Source of the DNA: Opitutia bacterium
GTDB taxonomy: Bacteria; Verrucomicrobiota; Verrucomicrobiia; Opitutales; Opitutaceae
Assembly (NCBI GenBank): GCA_947453695.1
Contig: CANGHW010000016.1
Location: forward strand, 1 to 64,000
Direction of reading: 5' to 3'
DNA length: 64,000 nucleotides
The position numbers and the translations under genes were made by a program. This document shows positions 1 to 9,678 of the stretch, in pieces. The notes beneath the pieces were generated by a model. The model was not told the origin of the DNA, did no database searches, and saw only the letters and a program-made list of their open reading frames with translations. Position 1 is the first letter of the stretch; each line of letters begins with the position of its first letter.

Positions 1-1
1 C

Positions 2-91
2 GATGACATCAACCCGACGCGCATCGTGCCGCTCGGGCCCATCCTTGATTTCACGGCACCGCACGGACGGGACATGCTCGGCCGAGTCTGA
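2..91 (+). CDS. C-terminal end of an unidentified protein (partial)
   Basis: An open frame enters from the left edge and ends at a TGA at 89-91, giving the last 29 residues of a protein that ends in ...HGRDMLGRV. There is too little sequence to assign a family. The frame is contiguous with the edge and the next gene on the other strand converges on it, which is consistent with a genuine gene end. It could also be a chance open frame of this length. Confidence 0.4.
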   Translation, partial: DDINPTRIVPLGPILDFTAPHGRDMLGRV

Positions 92-151
92 GGCGCGCTG
101 TTCTTCGCACCCAAACCAAGATCCAGCCAGCCGCGGCTAACGCCAGCCCGG

Positions 152-502
152 CTAGAGCAACGATATTAGTCCACGCCAGCGCAGCCGCCTTAGCCTCACC
201 GATACGGAGCGAACAGTGAGCGAGCTCACATAAACGGCGATCGCCGTGAAGCCGGCGGCACCGAACCACGCGCAGGCGGTTACCCACGAGTGCGACGAGG
301 GCACCGGCGCTCCGCATAACTCCGGTCCGCCCAGACCGAGCGCCACACCGAAGCCCGTGTAAAGCGCGAGACAAAGCAGGCACTTCGGCGCGACTGTGAG
401 CAATGTTGCCGGCAGCAACCACCGGACGATGCGGCGCGCGCCTGCCGGGCGGATAAGGTTAGCGTGCGGCGGCGGCCGTGGCGGAAGGTTCGTAGCGATC
501 AT
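152..502 (-). CDS. Small membrane protein with a PKCxxC motif, possibly frameshifted
   Basis: This 116-residue frame encodes a predicted inner-membrane protein of unknown function. A first hydrophobic stretch carries the motif APKCLLC, seen in a family of small bacterial membrane proteins with a PKCxxC signature; a second helix follows near WFGAAGFTAIAVYVSS. I chose the ATG at 502, which overlaps the end of the DUF899 gene by 44 bases; an upstream start at 577 would add a tail that looks non-native. After the second helix this frame becomes arginine-rich and stops at 152. The neighbouring minus-strand frame (about 220 down to 51) instead continues with a strongly hydrophobic helix and RR, as if it were the real C-terminus. 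A one-base shift near 200 is therefore possible. No function is assigned. Confidence 0.5.
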   Translation of the reverse strand: MIATNLPPRPPPHANLIRPAGARRIVRWLLPATLLTVAPKCLLCLALYTGFGVALGLGGPELCGAPVPSSHSWVTACAWFGAAGFTAIAVYVSSLTVRSVSVRLRRLRWRGLISLL

Positions 503-1205
503 GGTGCCGGAGCCATTGCATGCCGTAGTCATCGTTCGCCTCGTCGCGTCCCTTCGGCACGAGGTCGAGGAGATCATAAGTGGTCATGACGAGTTCCACG
601 CCGCGACCAAAGGTCGAATACGTGTGATAGACATCACCGGCCGCATCGCGGGCAAAGACGCTGATGCCCGGCGCCTCCGTCTGCGGGAAATTCATCCGGT
701 GGTAATTGTAGTAAACGCCGCCGCGTTTGATTTCCTCCTCGGTGAACGAAACGGCGAAATCCTGGTTGAAACCCGTGCCGTGCGACGAGACCCAGTTGAC
801 CTCCCAGCCCATGCGCTCCTTGAACGGCAGGATGTCCGCGAGTGGCGCGTGCGAGATGGCGGCAAACGAAACGTCGCGTGCCTTTAAGTGGACCACCGTC
901 GGATTGAGATGATCCATCATGAAGGAGCAGCTTTTGCAGCCCTGCTCCCAGTCGGGCCCGAGCATAAAGTGCTGCACGATGAGTTGGCTGCGGCCCCCGA
1001 ACAGATCGGCGAGCGTGACCTTCCCGTCCGGCGAATCGAAGCGATAGGGCTTGGTCATCTTCACCCATGGCAACTCGCGGCGACGCGCGGAGAGTTTGTC
1101 GCCGAGACGGGTGTATTCTTTTTCGGCCGCGAGGAGTTCGAGACGAGCCGCGAGCCACGTTTCCGGGGAGACGACCGTAGGAGGATGAAACGAATCAGTT
1201 TTCAT
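459..1205 (-). CDS. DUF899 family thioredoxin-like protein
   Basis: This 248-residue protein matches the DUF899 family, which has a thioredoxin-like fold and is usually annotated as a predicted dithiol-disulfide oxidoreductase; the true substrate is unknown. Visible family hallmarks are the N-terminal helix with ...LAAEKEYTRLGDKL, the RRELPW segment, the phrase FMLGPDWEQGC followed by KSCSF with two cysteines spaced CxxC, and the late YHTYSTFGRG block. There is no signal peptide, so it should be cytoplasmic. It lies in the same direction as the SRPBCC and ArsR genes upstream, with a 135-base gap. DUF899, SRPBCC and ArsR genes are often found together. The ATG at 1205 is preceded by a pyrimidine-rich leader with no Shine-Dalgarno. 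Confidence 0.88.
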   Translation of the reverse strand: MKTDSFHPPTVVSPETWLAARLELLAAEKEYTRLGDKLSARRRELPWVKMTKPYRFDSPDGKVTLADLFGGRSQLIVQHFMLGPDWEQGCKSCSFMMDHLNPTVVHLKARDVSFAAISHAPLADILPFKERMGWEVNWVSSHGTGFNQDFAVSFTEEEIKRGGVYYNYHRMNFPQTEAPGISVFARDAAGDVYHTYSTFGRGVELVMTTYDLLDLVPKGRDEANDDYGMQWLRHHDRYEPSATAAAAR

Positions 1206-1340
1206 GGGAGGAAAGGGATGAAAAAGAAGAACCGATGAGCAGGTGAATTCAGCACCGGCCGGGAAAGGGACCAGGCCGTAGCCTCGGCTGCGCGAGACAA
1301 GGGCAGCAGCGGAAAGTGACGCCGTCGGGCGTCCGATAAA

Positions 1341-1913
1341 CTACGCAGGAGTGCGTAACTCCCCGGCAGGCCGGAGCTTTTGGTAGGCGGCTTCGTGCTT
1401 GGCGTGCATCGCCCAGAATCCCGGCAGCGGCGCGCCCTCGAGCACGGTGAGGAGAATGGCGAGGTGTGTGTGCCAGCCCGAGGCGTAGTTGCAGAGCTCG
1501 TCACGCTCCTCCGCGCTCATCGTGCGATGCGTGAGCACGAGCAGCACTTGTTTCCCCTGCGGTGTGAGTTCGAAGGTCACGATGGAGTCGTGGCCGCCGA
1601 ACGTATACGACAGCACGTGCGGCGGCTCGTAGCGCAGCACGCGTCCCTCGAAGGTCACCCCGGGATCCTGCACGTGAGCGTATTTCGCCGGGGGCGTCTC
1701 GCCGGGCGCGAGATTTTTATGATGCATCGCAAACACGACTTTGCCCCCGGCCTGCGGCTCCACCACGCCACCACAAATCCAGCGGGCACGCTTCTCGGAG
1801 TCTGTGAGATAGTCCCAGACCCGCTCGATCGGTCCGGGCAGCAAGCGCACGAGGCGCACCTCACCGGGAGTGGGGAATTCACCGTAGGCGGAATTATCAA
1901 TGGTCGATTTCAT
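1341..1913 (-). CDS. SRPBCC / AHSA1-type START-like domain protein
   Basis: This 190-residue protein has the SRPBCC (activator of Hsp90 ATPase homologue 1-like) fold, which forms a hydrophobic ligand pocket. Typical features are the early ...RLLPGPIERVWDYLTDSEKRARW block, the central GGxxxF strand, a YEPPHVLSYTF strand and the C-terminal helix ending near a WAMHAKHEAAYQKL segment. The start ATG overlaps the stop of the upstream ArsR gene in an ATGA arrangement, so the two are almost certainly co-transcribed and translationally coupled. ArsR-SRPBCC pairs of this kind are widespread. The ligand is unknown. It is probably cytoplasmic. Confidence 0.9.
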   Translation of the reverse strand: MKSTIDNSAYGEFPTPGEVRLVRLLPGPIERVWDYLTDSEKRARWICGGVVEPQAGGKVVFAMHHKNLAPGETPPAKYAHVQDPGVTFEGRVLRYEPPHVLSYTFGGHDSIVTFELTPQGKQVLLVLTHRTMSAEERDELCNYASGWHTHLAILLTVLEGAPLPGFWAMHAKHEAAYQKLRPAGELRTPA

Positions 1914-2245
1914 TTGGTCGTCTTCCTTGCCTTCTTCTGGGCGGTATCCTCGGCGCGCAACTCACGCTCCAAGGCATCGAGATTCTTGCTCCAATAATTG
2001 CGCGTGCGCTCCAACCACGCCTCAAGCTCATCGAGCCCCCGGGGGTTGAGCGACTGGATGCGCGACTGTCCTTCGGCGCGAGTCATGACGAGCCCGGCTT
2101 CGCGGAGCACATTGAGGTGCTGGGATATCGCCGGCGCACTGAGATCAAACTCCTCCACCAGCTCGCCCGCCGTGCGCTCGCGCTGGGCCAGCAACTCGAC
2201 GATGCGTCGGCGCGTGGGATCGGCGATGGCGGCGAGACTTTCCAT
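1910..2245 (-). CDS. ArsR-family winged-helix regulator
   Basis: This 111-residue DNA-binding protein of the ArsR/SmtB type has a winged-helix core covering residues 1-85 (ADPTRRRIVELL, then the recognition helix LSAPAISQHLNVLREAGLV). It lacks the CxC metal site of the metal-sensing branch, so it belongs to the branch that accompanies SRPBCC proteins. Its stop overlaps the start of the SRPBCC gene by four bases. It probably represses its own operon from the AT-richer segment at 2246-2300 that separates it from the divergent gene at 2389. The C-terminus is lysine-rich (KKARKTTK). Confidence 0.92.
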   Translation of the reverse strand: MESLAAIADPTRRRIVELLAQRERTAGELVEEFDLSAPAISQHLNVLREAGLVMTRAEGQSRIQSLNPRGLDELEAWLERTRNYWSKNLDALERELRAEDTAQKKARKTTK

Positions 2246-2388
2246 ACCGACACTTGTTTAAGTTATTACTTAATTAAGCAAGCGCAAAATCTATTTCAGC
2301 GGAGCCTTGCCCCAATTGTTACGTGCAAATGTTGGTATGAATTTGGTTTTGCCGGATGCACTTCACTGCGGCTCGCTCCGGATGCCCC

Positions 2389-4095
2389 ATGGTTTTCTCC
2401 CGTTGCTATCCCTTCGTCTCGCTCTGTCTTCTCGTCACCGGACTGCGTGCGCTTGCCGCCGACGCTGGCGATTGGCCGGATGGCGCCGGCGCACGCTTCC
2501 GCGGGGAACCAGCCTCGGTCTTCGGCCCACTCGCCCTCTTTCGCACCAAGGAGGCCGTGCTCAAACGCGTGCCACTTCGCGCGCTCTCACCCGAGGACTG
2601 CCAGCGGTTCCACCGGGCAATCGCCGACCAACCCGCGCGCGCCGCCCAATGGTCCGACGCTCGGGGCAAAGCGACCCGCGAGCTAGTCGGCACGACGAAG
2701 CAGCTCGATTTTACCTCGCGCATGCTCGTTCCCGCGAAGCTGGCTGCGCAACGTGAGCCCGAACTGCTCGTCGCGCTCTACGGTTATCAAAATCTTCCGG
2801 GCTCGTGGCTGATCGTGAACAATATCGGCCCGAACTATCAACGAATCCAGCGCCTCCATCCCGGACTCGCCTCCAGCGTTTTCTACGGACTCGCGCCGTC
2901 GGCCGCCGAACACGAAAACATGGCACTCACCGCCTGGATGCCGTGGCTGGTAACCGACTTCGCCCAACAGGGTCGGCTCGGAGCCTTGCGGCGATTCGAA
3001 CAAACCGGCGTCGCGCGCTGCGCGATCCTCACCCGGCACGGCGATCCCCTGCTGCTGGAGGAGCCAACCGACATGAACATCGTTCGCCGCTGCGTGGATG
3101 AACTCGTCGCCCTCGCGTGGCTCACTGACCCCTACAACACCAGTGCCTGGGCCGACCGCGAGCACTACGGCCGGGCCGTTCGTCCACTGCAGTTTGCCCG
3201 CACGAGCACCGGTCCGGAACTCATCGGCAATCCCCTCCGACCCGATGGTCTGCGCGTGCGCGGCGTCGGGCGCGTCGAGGCCCAAGTCGACGTCGACGCC
3301 GCCGGCAAGGTGACCGCCGTCACACTCCAACCCGGCTCACGCGTGCCGGAGGCCCTGGCCGGCCCGATTGCCGACGCCGTGCGCCGGAGCGCCGTGTTTC
3401 TCCCCGCGATCAATCATGGTCAGGCCGTCGCCGGCACTTATGCATATGTGCTGGAAGTGCCCCCGGCTAGTGTGGGCCTAGACGCCGACGCTGCGTGGCT
3501 CGATCGCTCGATGCGCGGAGAGATTCCGCTGCGCGACTGGCTGCTGCTCACGAGTCTGCCGGTCGATGAGAAGGATTTCAGCGACATCGAAAGCGTTGGC
3601 CCCGATGGCACCGTGCGGATGAAGGCAGTCGCGGTCGGCACCGCCCAAGTCTCCGGTGCGGCCCAGGCAAGTGCCTTCAATACCAATTTCTTTGATCGCG
3701 ACGGCCCGGCGAGCGTCGCCGCGAAGATCGGCCAGAAGCAGGTGATCGATGGCCGCACGCTCACGTGGCGGGCGGTGAAATCCATCGACGGTTATGTAGA
3801 TATGAAGACCGGCCACAAAGACGGTCCGGACGAATATTGCGTCGGCTACGCGTGGACGGAGATCGAGGTATCGGCCCCGCTGACCGCTTGGCTCGGCATC
3901 GGTAGCGACGATGGCCTGAAGGTTTGGCTCAACGGTGAGTTAGTGAACGACCGCTGGCTCCATCGCATCAGCCACCTCGACGACGATGTCGTCCCGCTGA
4001 AACTGAAAGCCGGCGCCAATCGCATTCTACTCAAAGTGCAGAACAAAACCCGCAACTGGAGCTTTACGGCCCGCCTGCGCTATCGGGAGCGATAA
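2389..4095 (+). CDS. Secreted protein with TonB C-terminal-like domain and a C-terminal beta-sandwich
   Basis: This 568-residue exported protein has a clear signal peptide (MVFSRCYPFVSLCLLVTG, cleavage probably after ALAA). The first half has no family I recognise. Around residues 290-360 there is a segment resembling the TonB C-terminal domain: VRGVGRVEAQVDVDAAGKV, then a PEALAGPI...AVRRSAVFLPA helix and a final strand. The last 120 residues resemble the small beta-sandwich appended to secreted PVC proteins (SDDGLKVWLNGE, then LKAGANRILLKVQNK). The ATG at 2389 was preferred over one at 2356 because it puts the signal peptide at the N-terminus. No transmembrane anchor or ExbBD partner is nearby, so a role in energy transduction is unlikely. 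Function is unknown. Confidence 0.72.
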   Translation: MVFSRCYPFVSLCLLVTGLRALAADAGDWPDGAGARFRGEPASVFGPLALFRTKEAVLKRVPLRALSPEDCQRFHRAIADQPARAAQWSDARGKATRELVGTTKQLDFTSRMLVPAKLAAQREPELLVALYGYQNLPGSWLIVNNIGPNYQRIQRLHPGLASSVFYGLAPSAAEHENMALTAWMPWLVTDFAQQGRLGALRRFEQTGVARCAILTRHGDPLLLEEPTDMNIVRRCVDELVALAWLTDPYNTSAWADREHYGRAVRPLQFARTSTGPELIGNPLRPDGLRVRGVGRVEAQVDVDAAGKVTAVTLQPGSRVPEALAGPIADAVRRSAVFLPAINHGQAVAGTYAYVLEVPPASVGLDADAAWLDRSMRGEIPLRDWLLLTSLPVDEKDFSDIESVGPDGTVRMKAVAVGTAQVSGAAQASAFNTNFFDRDGPASVAAKIGQKQVIDGRTLTWRAVKSIDGYVDMKTGHKDGPDEYCVGYAWTEIEVSAPLTAWLGIGSDDGLKVWLNGELVNDRWLHRISHLDDDVVPLKLKAGANRILLKVQNKTRNWSFTARLRYRER

Positions 4096-4131
4096 CGACG
4101 TGCCGCCTCGCGGAACCGCCTTCGGTCGTGT

Positions 4132-4863
4132 CTAGCGCTTCACTCCGACGATCCGCACCGCCCCCTGTTCCGTGGCTGCCAGTTCCAACTCGAGGCCGGC
4201 AGCGGTGACGAGTGCCCCCACGTTTTCCGCCGAGAGCCGAAGTTTGCGATAGGCGCTGCTGGAGAACCGCCACTGCCCGCCCTCGCGCACGTAGAGCAGG
4301 TCGTTCACCTCCACATGATCCGGCCGGTAATCGAGAAAGCAGGTGAAAATCCGATCCGCCTCACTGCGCACCGGGATAAAACGCGCCGGTCCGGTCAGAG
4401 CCTGCGAAGCAAGATCCCGGAAGCCCAAGACGAGGCGACCGCCAGGTTGCAGCCTAGCCGCCGCCGCTCGCACCAAGCCCGCCACCGTCTCCACGGAGGA
4501 AAGGTGCGTCAGCGTATCGCCCATGCACACGATCAACGCGGCATCGCCACGCAGGTGCGCAGCGAAGTTCAGCAGATCATCCGGCACGACTCGCACCGGC
4601 AGGCCGGCCGAGTGTTCACGTAACTCCGCCAGCAGCGTTTCGTTGAGGTCGAGCGCCACGACATCGAATCCGGCCTCGGCCAGCGGGATCGCCTGGAAAC
4701 CGGAGCCGCACCCGAGGTCGACGGCCGTGCCGCGGGGCCACGACGCGAGACTAAGTGAAGCCAACAACGCGCGGTTGCGCGCGACCGCCGCCTCCCAGCC
4801 CCCGGCCATCCACGTATAAACCGGCCCGAGGAGTTGATCGTAGTGCAATTGGACGTTGGCCAT
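4132..4863 (-). CDS. Class I SAM-dependent methyltransferase
   Basis: This 243-residue Rossmann-fold methyltransferase shows motif I as VDLGCGSGFQAIPLA near residues 45-60, followed by the acidic end of strand 2 (VVALDLNE), motif II around ALIVCMGDTLTHL and a later LQPGGRLVLGFRDL strand. The substrate cannot be read from the sequence. It is the last gene of a tight minus-strand run, 10 bases after the MOSC-like gene and close behind metH, so it may share their transcript. I started it at the ATG at 4863, because the upstream extension to 5079 is low-complexity shadow sequence overlapping the MOSC-like gene. Confidence 0.88.
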   Translation of the reverse strand: MANVQLHYDQLLGPVYTWMAGGWEAAVARNRALLASLSLASWPRGTAVDLGCGSGFQAIPLAEAGFDVVALDLNETLLAELREHSAGLPVRVVPDDLLNFAAHLRGDAALIVCMGDTLTHLSSVETVAGLVRAAAARLQPGGRLVLGFRDLASQALTGPARFIPVRSEADRIFTCFLDYRPDHVEVNDLLYVREGGQWRFSSSAYRKLRLSAENVGALVTAAGLELELAATEQGAVRIVGVKR

Positions 4864-4873
4864 GGCGAAACAG

Positions 4874-5455
4874 TTAGATGGCGTAGACCTTGGCCCCGAG
4901 TTGGATCGTGGCGGTCTTGGGACCGGCAAAGGTGCAGTAAAACCCGCGCATCCCGTGATCCATGAATTGCAGCGCCGCCTTGATCGCCTCGGTGGACGCG
5001 GCGGGGTCGCGCAGGGCGAATTTGCCGAAGGGCAGGCAGGGCGCGGCCACCACGACGTTGCCGAGCGTCGCGGGACCATCGGCGGTTTCGATCACTAGCC
5101 CGGAGGAGACATCGGCCAGCGTGATGCGCGGTGCGGGCCCATCGATGATAATATTCTCCGCGGCATAGCCGAACGTGAAGGAGTCACTGAAACGCGCCCG
5201 CAGGGCGTCGTAGTGTTTCGCGAAACCAAAGCAGAGCGTGTTTTCGCCCCGGCTGCGCGAGAATGGATGCGCCGCATGATGCACATCGACTAGGCAGCTG
5301 CCGTCTGCCGCCGCAGCGCAGGCGCCGCCGGTCGCGAGGAACATCTCCTCCACGACGAGCAACGCTGCGGGATCGAAGTATCGAGAGGGACCAGAGCCTA
5401 TGGTCAGGCTGCTGCGCTGAATCTGGAGGCGGGCAATCTCACCGAGAAACTTCAT
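4874..5455 (-). CDS. MOSC-like domain protein (tentative)
   Basis: This 193-residue cytoplasmic protein looks like a single MOSC (molybdenum cofactor sulfurase C-terminal) domain. Supporting features are an N-terminal strand typed as GEIARLQIQ, a FGYAAENIIIDG segment resembling the conserved GENL block, and a later VVAAPCLPFGKF stretch with a conserved-type cysteine. MOSC domains bind molybdopterin or act on sulfur- or nitrogen-containing substrates, but no substrate is implied here. It is 19 bases downstream of metH and 10 bases upstream of the methyltransferase gene, so the three probably form one operon. The family call is moderate, because the similarity is judged by eye. Confidence 0.55.
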   Translation of the reverse strand: MKFLGEIARLQIQRSSLTIGSGPSRYFDPAALLVVEEMFLATGGACAAAADGSCLVDVHHAAHPFSRSRGENTLCFGFAKHYDALRARFSDSFTFGYAAENIIIDGPAPRITLADVSSGLVIETADGPATLGNVVVAAPCLPFGKFALRDPAASTEAIKAALQFMDHGMRGFYCTFAGPKTATIQLGAKVYAI

Positions 5456-5474
5456 CGCGCGACGCCGGACCGGC

Positions 5475-8400
5475 TCAGTAGTCCAGATACGGCCCGAGCC
5501 ATTTCTCCGACTCGGTCACTGGCTGGTTTTTGCGTGCGGAGTAGTCCTCGATCTGGTCTTTCGAAACTTTCCCCACCGCGAAGTATTTCGATTCCGGATG
5601 GTTGAAGTAGTGCCCGGAAACGGAACTCGGGGGATTCATGGCATTGCTCTCCGTCAGGGTAATGCCGGTGAGCTCGGTGGCGCGAAGGAGTTCGAAGAGC
5701 GGCGGCTTTTCCGTGTGGTCCGGACAGGCCGGATAACCCGGGGCGGGACGGACGCCGCGGTATTTTTCCCGGATGATGTCCTTCATCTCGAGATTCTCCG
5801 TTTTTCCGAAGCCGCAGTAGTCGCGCTGCTTCTTGTGCATCAGCTCGGCGAGCGCCTCCGCGAGACGATCGCCGAGAGCCTTTGCCATAATCGCGCCATA
5901 GTCGTCGTGCTTCGCTTCGAAGCTCTTCGCAAATTCCTCCACGCCGTGGCCGGTCGTAACGGCAAAGCCACCAACAGCGTCTAACCGCCCGGAGGACTTC
6001 GGAGCGATGTAGTCGGCGAGACAGTGGTTAAACTGATCGGCGGGCTTTTCGTTTTGCTGACGCAGGTAGTGGAAGGTCTTGATCACCTGCGTCCGTGATT
6101 CATCGGCGTAAAGTTCGACGCTGTCGCCCACGGAGTTCGCCGGCCAGAAGCCGATCACCGCGCGAGCGGTGTAGCGTTTCTCCGCAATGATCTTTTTGAG
6201 CATCGCCTGCGCATCGGCGTAGAGCTTGGTGGCTTCCGCGCCAACGACTGCGTCCTGCAGGATATCAGGGAAACGACCATGGAGTTCCCACGATGAAAAG
6301 AACGGGCCCCAATCGATGTAGTCAGCGATCTCTTCGAGGGTGAAGTGCTGGGTGACCTGCCCTGGGCTCGCCGCGGAACGCCCCGTGAGCGCCGCCGAGC
6401 GATCGGTGGAAAACACGCGGAGACCGAGGAATTCCGGTTTGGGAATATCGACGGTCGCCCAATCAGTGGGCTGGCGGCGATTGCGCGCTTCGGCGAGCGC
6501 GAGCATTTTTCGCGCGCCCTTGCGGTCGGCAAACTCGACGCGCTGCTTTTCCTGCTTTGCGCGGGTCTCGGCCACGAACGCGGGTTTGTTGTCGGGGTTG
6601 AGCAGTTGCGACACGACGCCAATCACGCGCGAGGCGTCGAGCACATGAATGACGGGCTCGGAATAGTGGGGCGCAATTTTCACCGCGTTATGCGCGGCGG
6701 ACGTGGTCGCACCGCCAATGAGCAGCGGAATCTTGAAGCCCTGCCGCTCCATCTCCTTCGCGTTGTGCACCATCTCGTCGAGCGAAGGCGTGATCAGGCC
6801 GGAGAGGCCGATGATATCGGCGCCCTTTTCCTTCGCGGCGGTGAGGATCTTTTCGCACGACACCATCACGCCGAGATCGATCACCTCGTAATTGTTACAA
6901 GCGAGGACGACACCGACGATGTTCTTGCCGATGTCATGCACGTCGCCCTTCACGGTGGCCATGATGATGCGGCCCTGCGCCTTGGCCGTGCCGCCGGCGG
7001 CGACGAGGTCGGCCTTTTCCCGCTCCATGAACGGCTGGAGATAAGCGACCGCCTTCTTCATCACGCGCGCGGATTTAACAACCTGCGGGAGAAACATTTT
7101 GCCGGCGCCGAAGAGATCGCCGACGACGCGCATGCCGTCCATCAGCGGCCCCTCAATGATGAGCAGCGGCTTGCCGTATTTTTTCCGCGCCTCCTCGGTA
7201 TCCTGATCGATGAACTGATCGATGCCCTTCACGAGCGCGTGCGAGAGCCGCTCTTCGATCGTGCCCTTGCGCCAGGTCTCCTCGACCTTCACGTCCTCGG
7301 CCTTGGTGCCGGAGTTGGCGGCTTTAAGTTTTTCACCGTATTCGACGAGCCGCTCCGTGGAGTCAGCACGGCGGTTGAGGAGAACATCCTCGACGAGCAC
7401 GAGGAGCTCCTTGTCCACCTCTTCGTAGACTTCGAGCATCGACGGATTGACGATGCCCATATCCATGCCGGCCTTGATCGCGTGATAGAGAAACGCCGCG
7501 TGCATGGCCTCGCGCACGGGATTATTGCCACGGAAACTGAAGGAAACGTTGGAGACGCCGCCGCTGACCTTCGCGTGCGGGAGGTTCGCTTTGATCCAGC
7601 GCGTAGCCTCAATGAAATCGACGGCGTAGTTGTTGTGCTCTTCGATGCCGGTGCCGACCGTGAGAATGTTGGGATCGAAGATGATATCCTCGGGCGGGAA
7701 ACCGACCTGATCGACGAGCAGGCGGTAGGCGCGTTCGCAGATGCGGATTTTTTCAGCGTAGGAGGCCGCCTGACCATTCTCATCGAACGCCATGACCACC
7801 ACGGCGGCGCCGTAGCGCAGAATCGTGCGCGCCTGCTCGAGGAACTTCGTCTCGCCCTCCTTGAGGGAGATGGAGTTTACGATGCCTTTGCCTTGGAGGC
7901 ATTTTAGGCCGGCCTCAATGACCTCCCACTTGGAGGAATCGACCATGATCGGGACCTTGGCGATCTCGGGCTCGGAGCCGATGAGCTGCAGGAAACGCGA
8001 CATCGCGGCGACGCCGTCGATCAGGCCATCGTCCATACACACGTCGATAACGTTGGCCCCGTTGTCGACCTGCTGACGGGCGACCGAGACGGCCTCTTCG
8101 TAGTTACCAGCTTTGACGAGCTTAGCGAACTTCGGTGAGCCAGCGACGTTGGTGCGCTCGCCGACCATGAGAAACGTGCCGGGCACCGGGGTGAAGGGCA
8201 GCGAGCCGGAGAGCGCCATCTCCGGCTTCACGATCGTGCACACGCGCGCCGGCTTCTTCTCCAGTTCCTGCGCGATGGCGGCGATGTGCTCGGGTGTGTT
8301 GCCGCAGCACCCGCCGGCGATGTTGCAGAGGTGGCTGTCCGCAAACTCGCCCATGAAGCGCGCCATGTCCTTCGGTTCGAGATCGAAGCCGGTCGGGGTG

Positions 8401-9332
8401 AGCGGATTAGGCAGGCCGGCATTGGGATAGGCAGAGATAAACGTGTCGGCCTTGCCCGAGAGTTCCGCCAAAAACGGCCGCATCAGGTCGGGACCGATCG
8501 AGCAATTGAGCCCGACGGACAGCGGGTTGTGGTTCCGCACGGCGTTCCAAAACGCCCCAACCGTCTGCGCAGAAATCATCGTCTCACCACCACGGCCGAC
8601 GGCCGCGGAGATCATGAGGGGCAGTTTGATTCGATCCTCGGCAAACACTTCCTCGATCGCGACGAGGGCCGCCTTGGCATTGAGTGAATCGAAGATCGTC
8701 TCGACCAACAGTAGGTCCACGCCGCCGGCGATCAGCGAACGCACCTGCCGGCGGTAGTCGGCCTTGCACTGGTCGAAAGTTACCACGCGGAAACCGGCAT
8801 CGTCGGCATCCGGGGAATTCGAAAGCGAGACCGTCAGCGGACCGACGGCGCCGGCCACATAGCGCCGGCGTCCAGTGGCGGCGGCCGCGCGATCGGCGCA
8901 GATGCGGCACTGCCGCGCCGAGTGGAAATTGATGTCGTGCGCGAGTTCCTGGAGGAACTTGTTTTCGATGACCTCTTGATAAAACGCGGGCGTTTTTTTG
9001 CCCCCCTTTTCCCGCGGATCCTCGATGAAGAACTCACTCTGGCCGATTGCGGTCGCCGAGAAAGTATTGGTCTCGATGATGTCGGCGCCGGCGTCGAGAA
9101 AGCGACGATGGATGTCACTGATCTGGTCCGGACAAGTAAGAGAATAGATGTCGCCGTTATTCTTGAGGTCCTTGGGTGCGTCCTTAAACCGTGCGCCGCG
9201 TGCCTGCTCCTCGGTAATGCCATAGGACCGGATCGTCGTGCCCATGGCGCCATCGATGATGACCATACGCTCCGCGAGGGTGCGGCGTAGAGCGACTTCA
9301 GCTTCGGTCATGGTGGGCACGGACTTGGACAT
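5475..9332 (-). CDS. metH: Cobalamin-dependent methionine synthase MetH
   Basis: This 1285-residue protein transfers a methyl group from 5-methyltetrahydrofolate to homocysteine via cobalamin, in the cytosol. All modules are present in order. The homocysteine-binding barrel is at the N-terminus (DGAMGTTI) and has zinc-ligand cysteines in NCSIG (about 275) and GGCCGN (about 342). The pterin-binding domain follows ([16 protein letters not shown], about 390). Then come the B12-binding cap and Rossmann domains with the axial histidine in DVHDIGKN (about 795), and the C-terminal reactivation domain ending ...KWLGPYLDY. Length is normal for full-length MetH (about 1230). The first gene of the operon, it is divergent from a BtuB-like receptor carrying a cobalamin riboswitch. 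The riboswitch lies on the opposite strand and should not control metH directly. Confidence 0.98.
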   Translation of the reverse strand: MSKSVPTMTEAEVALRRTLAERMVIIDGAMGTTIRSYGITEEQARGARFKDAPKDLKNNGDIYSLTCPDQISDIHRRFLDAGADIIETNTFSATAIGQSEFFIEDPREKGGKKTPAFYQEVIENKFLQELAHDINFHSARQCRICADRAAAATGRRRYVAGAVGPLTVSLSNSPDADDAGFRVVTFDQCKADYRRQVRSLIAGGVDLLLVETIFDSLNAKAALVAIEEVFAEDRIKLPLMISAAVGRGGETMISAQTVGAFWNAVRNHNPLSVGLNCSIGPDLMRPFLAELSGKADTFISAYPNAGLPNPLTPTGFDLEPKDMARFMGEFADSHLCNIAGGCCGNTPEHIAAIAQELEKKPARVCTIVKPEMALSGSLPFTPVPGTFLMVGERTNVAGSPKFAKLVKAGNYEEAVSVARQQVDNGANVIDVCMDDGLIDGVAAMSRFLQLIGSEPEIAKVPIMVDSSKWEVIEAGLKCLQGKGIVNSISLKEGETKFLEQARTILRYGAAVVVMAFDENGQAASYAEKIRICERAYRLLVDQVGFPPEDIIFDPNILTVGTGIEEHNNYAVDFIEATRWIKANLPHAKVSGGVSNVSFSFRGNNPVREAMHAAFLYHAIKAGMDMGIVNPSMLEVYEEVDKELLVLVEDVLLNRRADSTERLVEYGEKLKAANSGTKAEDVKVEETWRKGTIEERLSHALVKGIDQFIDQDTEEARKKYGKPLLIIEGPLMDGMRVVGDLFGAGKMFLPQVVKSARVMKKAVAYLQPFMEREKADLVAAGGTAKAQGRIIMATVKGDVHDIGKNIVGVVLACNNYEVIDLGVMVSCEKILTAAKEKGADIIGLSGLITPSLDEMVHNAKEMERQGFKIPLLIGGATTSAAHNAVKIAPHYSEPVIHVLDASRVIGVVSQLLNPDNKPAFVAETRAKQEKQRVEFADRKGARKMLALAEARNRRQPTDWATVDIPKPEFLGLRVFSTDRSAALTGRSAASPGQVTQHFTLEEIADYIDWGPFFSSWELHGRFPDILQDAVVGAEATKLYADAQAMLKKIIAEKRYTARAVIGFWPANSVGDSVELYADESRTQVIKTFHYLRQQNEKPADQFNHCLADYIAPKSSGRLDAVGGFAVTTGHGVEEFAKSFEAKHDDYGAIMAKALGDRLAEALAELMHKKQRDYCGFGKTENLEMKDIIREKYRGVRPAPGYPACPDHTEKPPLFELLRATELTGITLTESNAMNPPSSVSGHYFNHPESKYFAVGKVSKDQIEDYSARKNQPVTESEKWLGPYLDY

Positions 9333-9370
9333 GGCCGGACGATAGGAGCGAACGAGGGGTTGGCAAGGCT

Positions 9371-9402
9371 ACGCATCGATGCATCGCTATGCGTTGATGC
9401 GT
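9371..9402. promoter_or_regulatory. Imperfect inverted repeat in the metH leader
   Basis: Two 14-base arms (ACGCATCGATGCAT and ATGCGTTGATGCGT) flank a four-base centre and pair at 12 of 14 positions. The repeat lies 39-70 bases upstream of the metH start on the minus strand. It could be a transcription-factor operator or, if transcribed, a leader hairpin. It does not resemble a SAM riboswitch that I can recognise. Confidence 0.5.
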
Positions 9403-9439
9403 TGTGACAGAGAAAGGTGTTGCGCGGGCGAGTCGCGGG

Positions 9440-9678
9440 GCGTGAGGTGCGCGAGCCTGATGTTCTTTTTCACTTTCGGGAAACAGGGAAGGCCGTGAGA
9501 ACCGGCCACAGTTGCGCTGCGGTATCGCATCACAGACCCCCACCGCGCCGGCCCTTCAGGCGGCGCGGGCAGAGCCAATCCGGGACTTCGGTGCCGGGTG
9601 AAGGCGGGGGCGAGGCGCCGTGACATGGGTCGCGGCACATATGCGGAGTCCGAATATCTGCTCTCGCGAGGCTCACGC
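9440..9678 (+). ncRNA. Cobalamin (B12) riboswitch aptamer
   Basis: The region carries the cobalamin-riboswitch landmarks in order. A GGGAA followed by a small GGCC/GGCC hairpin begins the core at about 9487. The B12-box-like segment CAGTTGCGCTGCGGTA follows at about 9509-9524. A GCCAATCCGGGAC...GGTGAAGG block comes next, and near 9653 the 3-prime core reads GTCCGAATATCTGC. The ends close into a P1 helix: GCGTGAG plus CGCGAG at 9440-9455 pair with CTCGCG plus CTCACGC at 9663-9678. It precedes the BtuB-like receptor gene by 125 bases in the same direction, the classic arrangement for repression of B12 uptake by adenosyl- or aquocobalamin. Confidence 0.88.

Noticed and set aside
4864-5079. N-terminal extension of the methyltransferase
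   Set aside because: It overlaps the MOSC-like gene and reads as low-complexity Pro/Arg/Ser shadow sequence.
9333-9439. SAM riboswitch upstream of metH
   Set aside because: Only one imperfect hairpin is visible, and the conserved cores of known SAM riboswitches are not recognisable.
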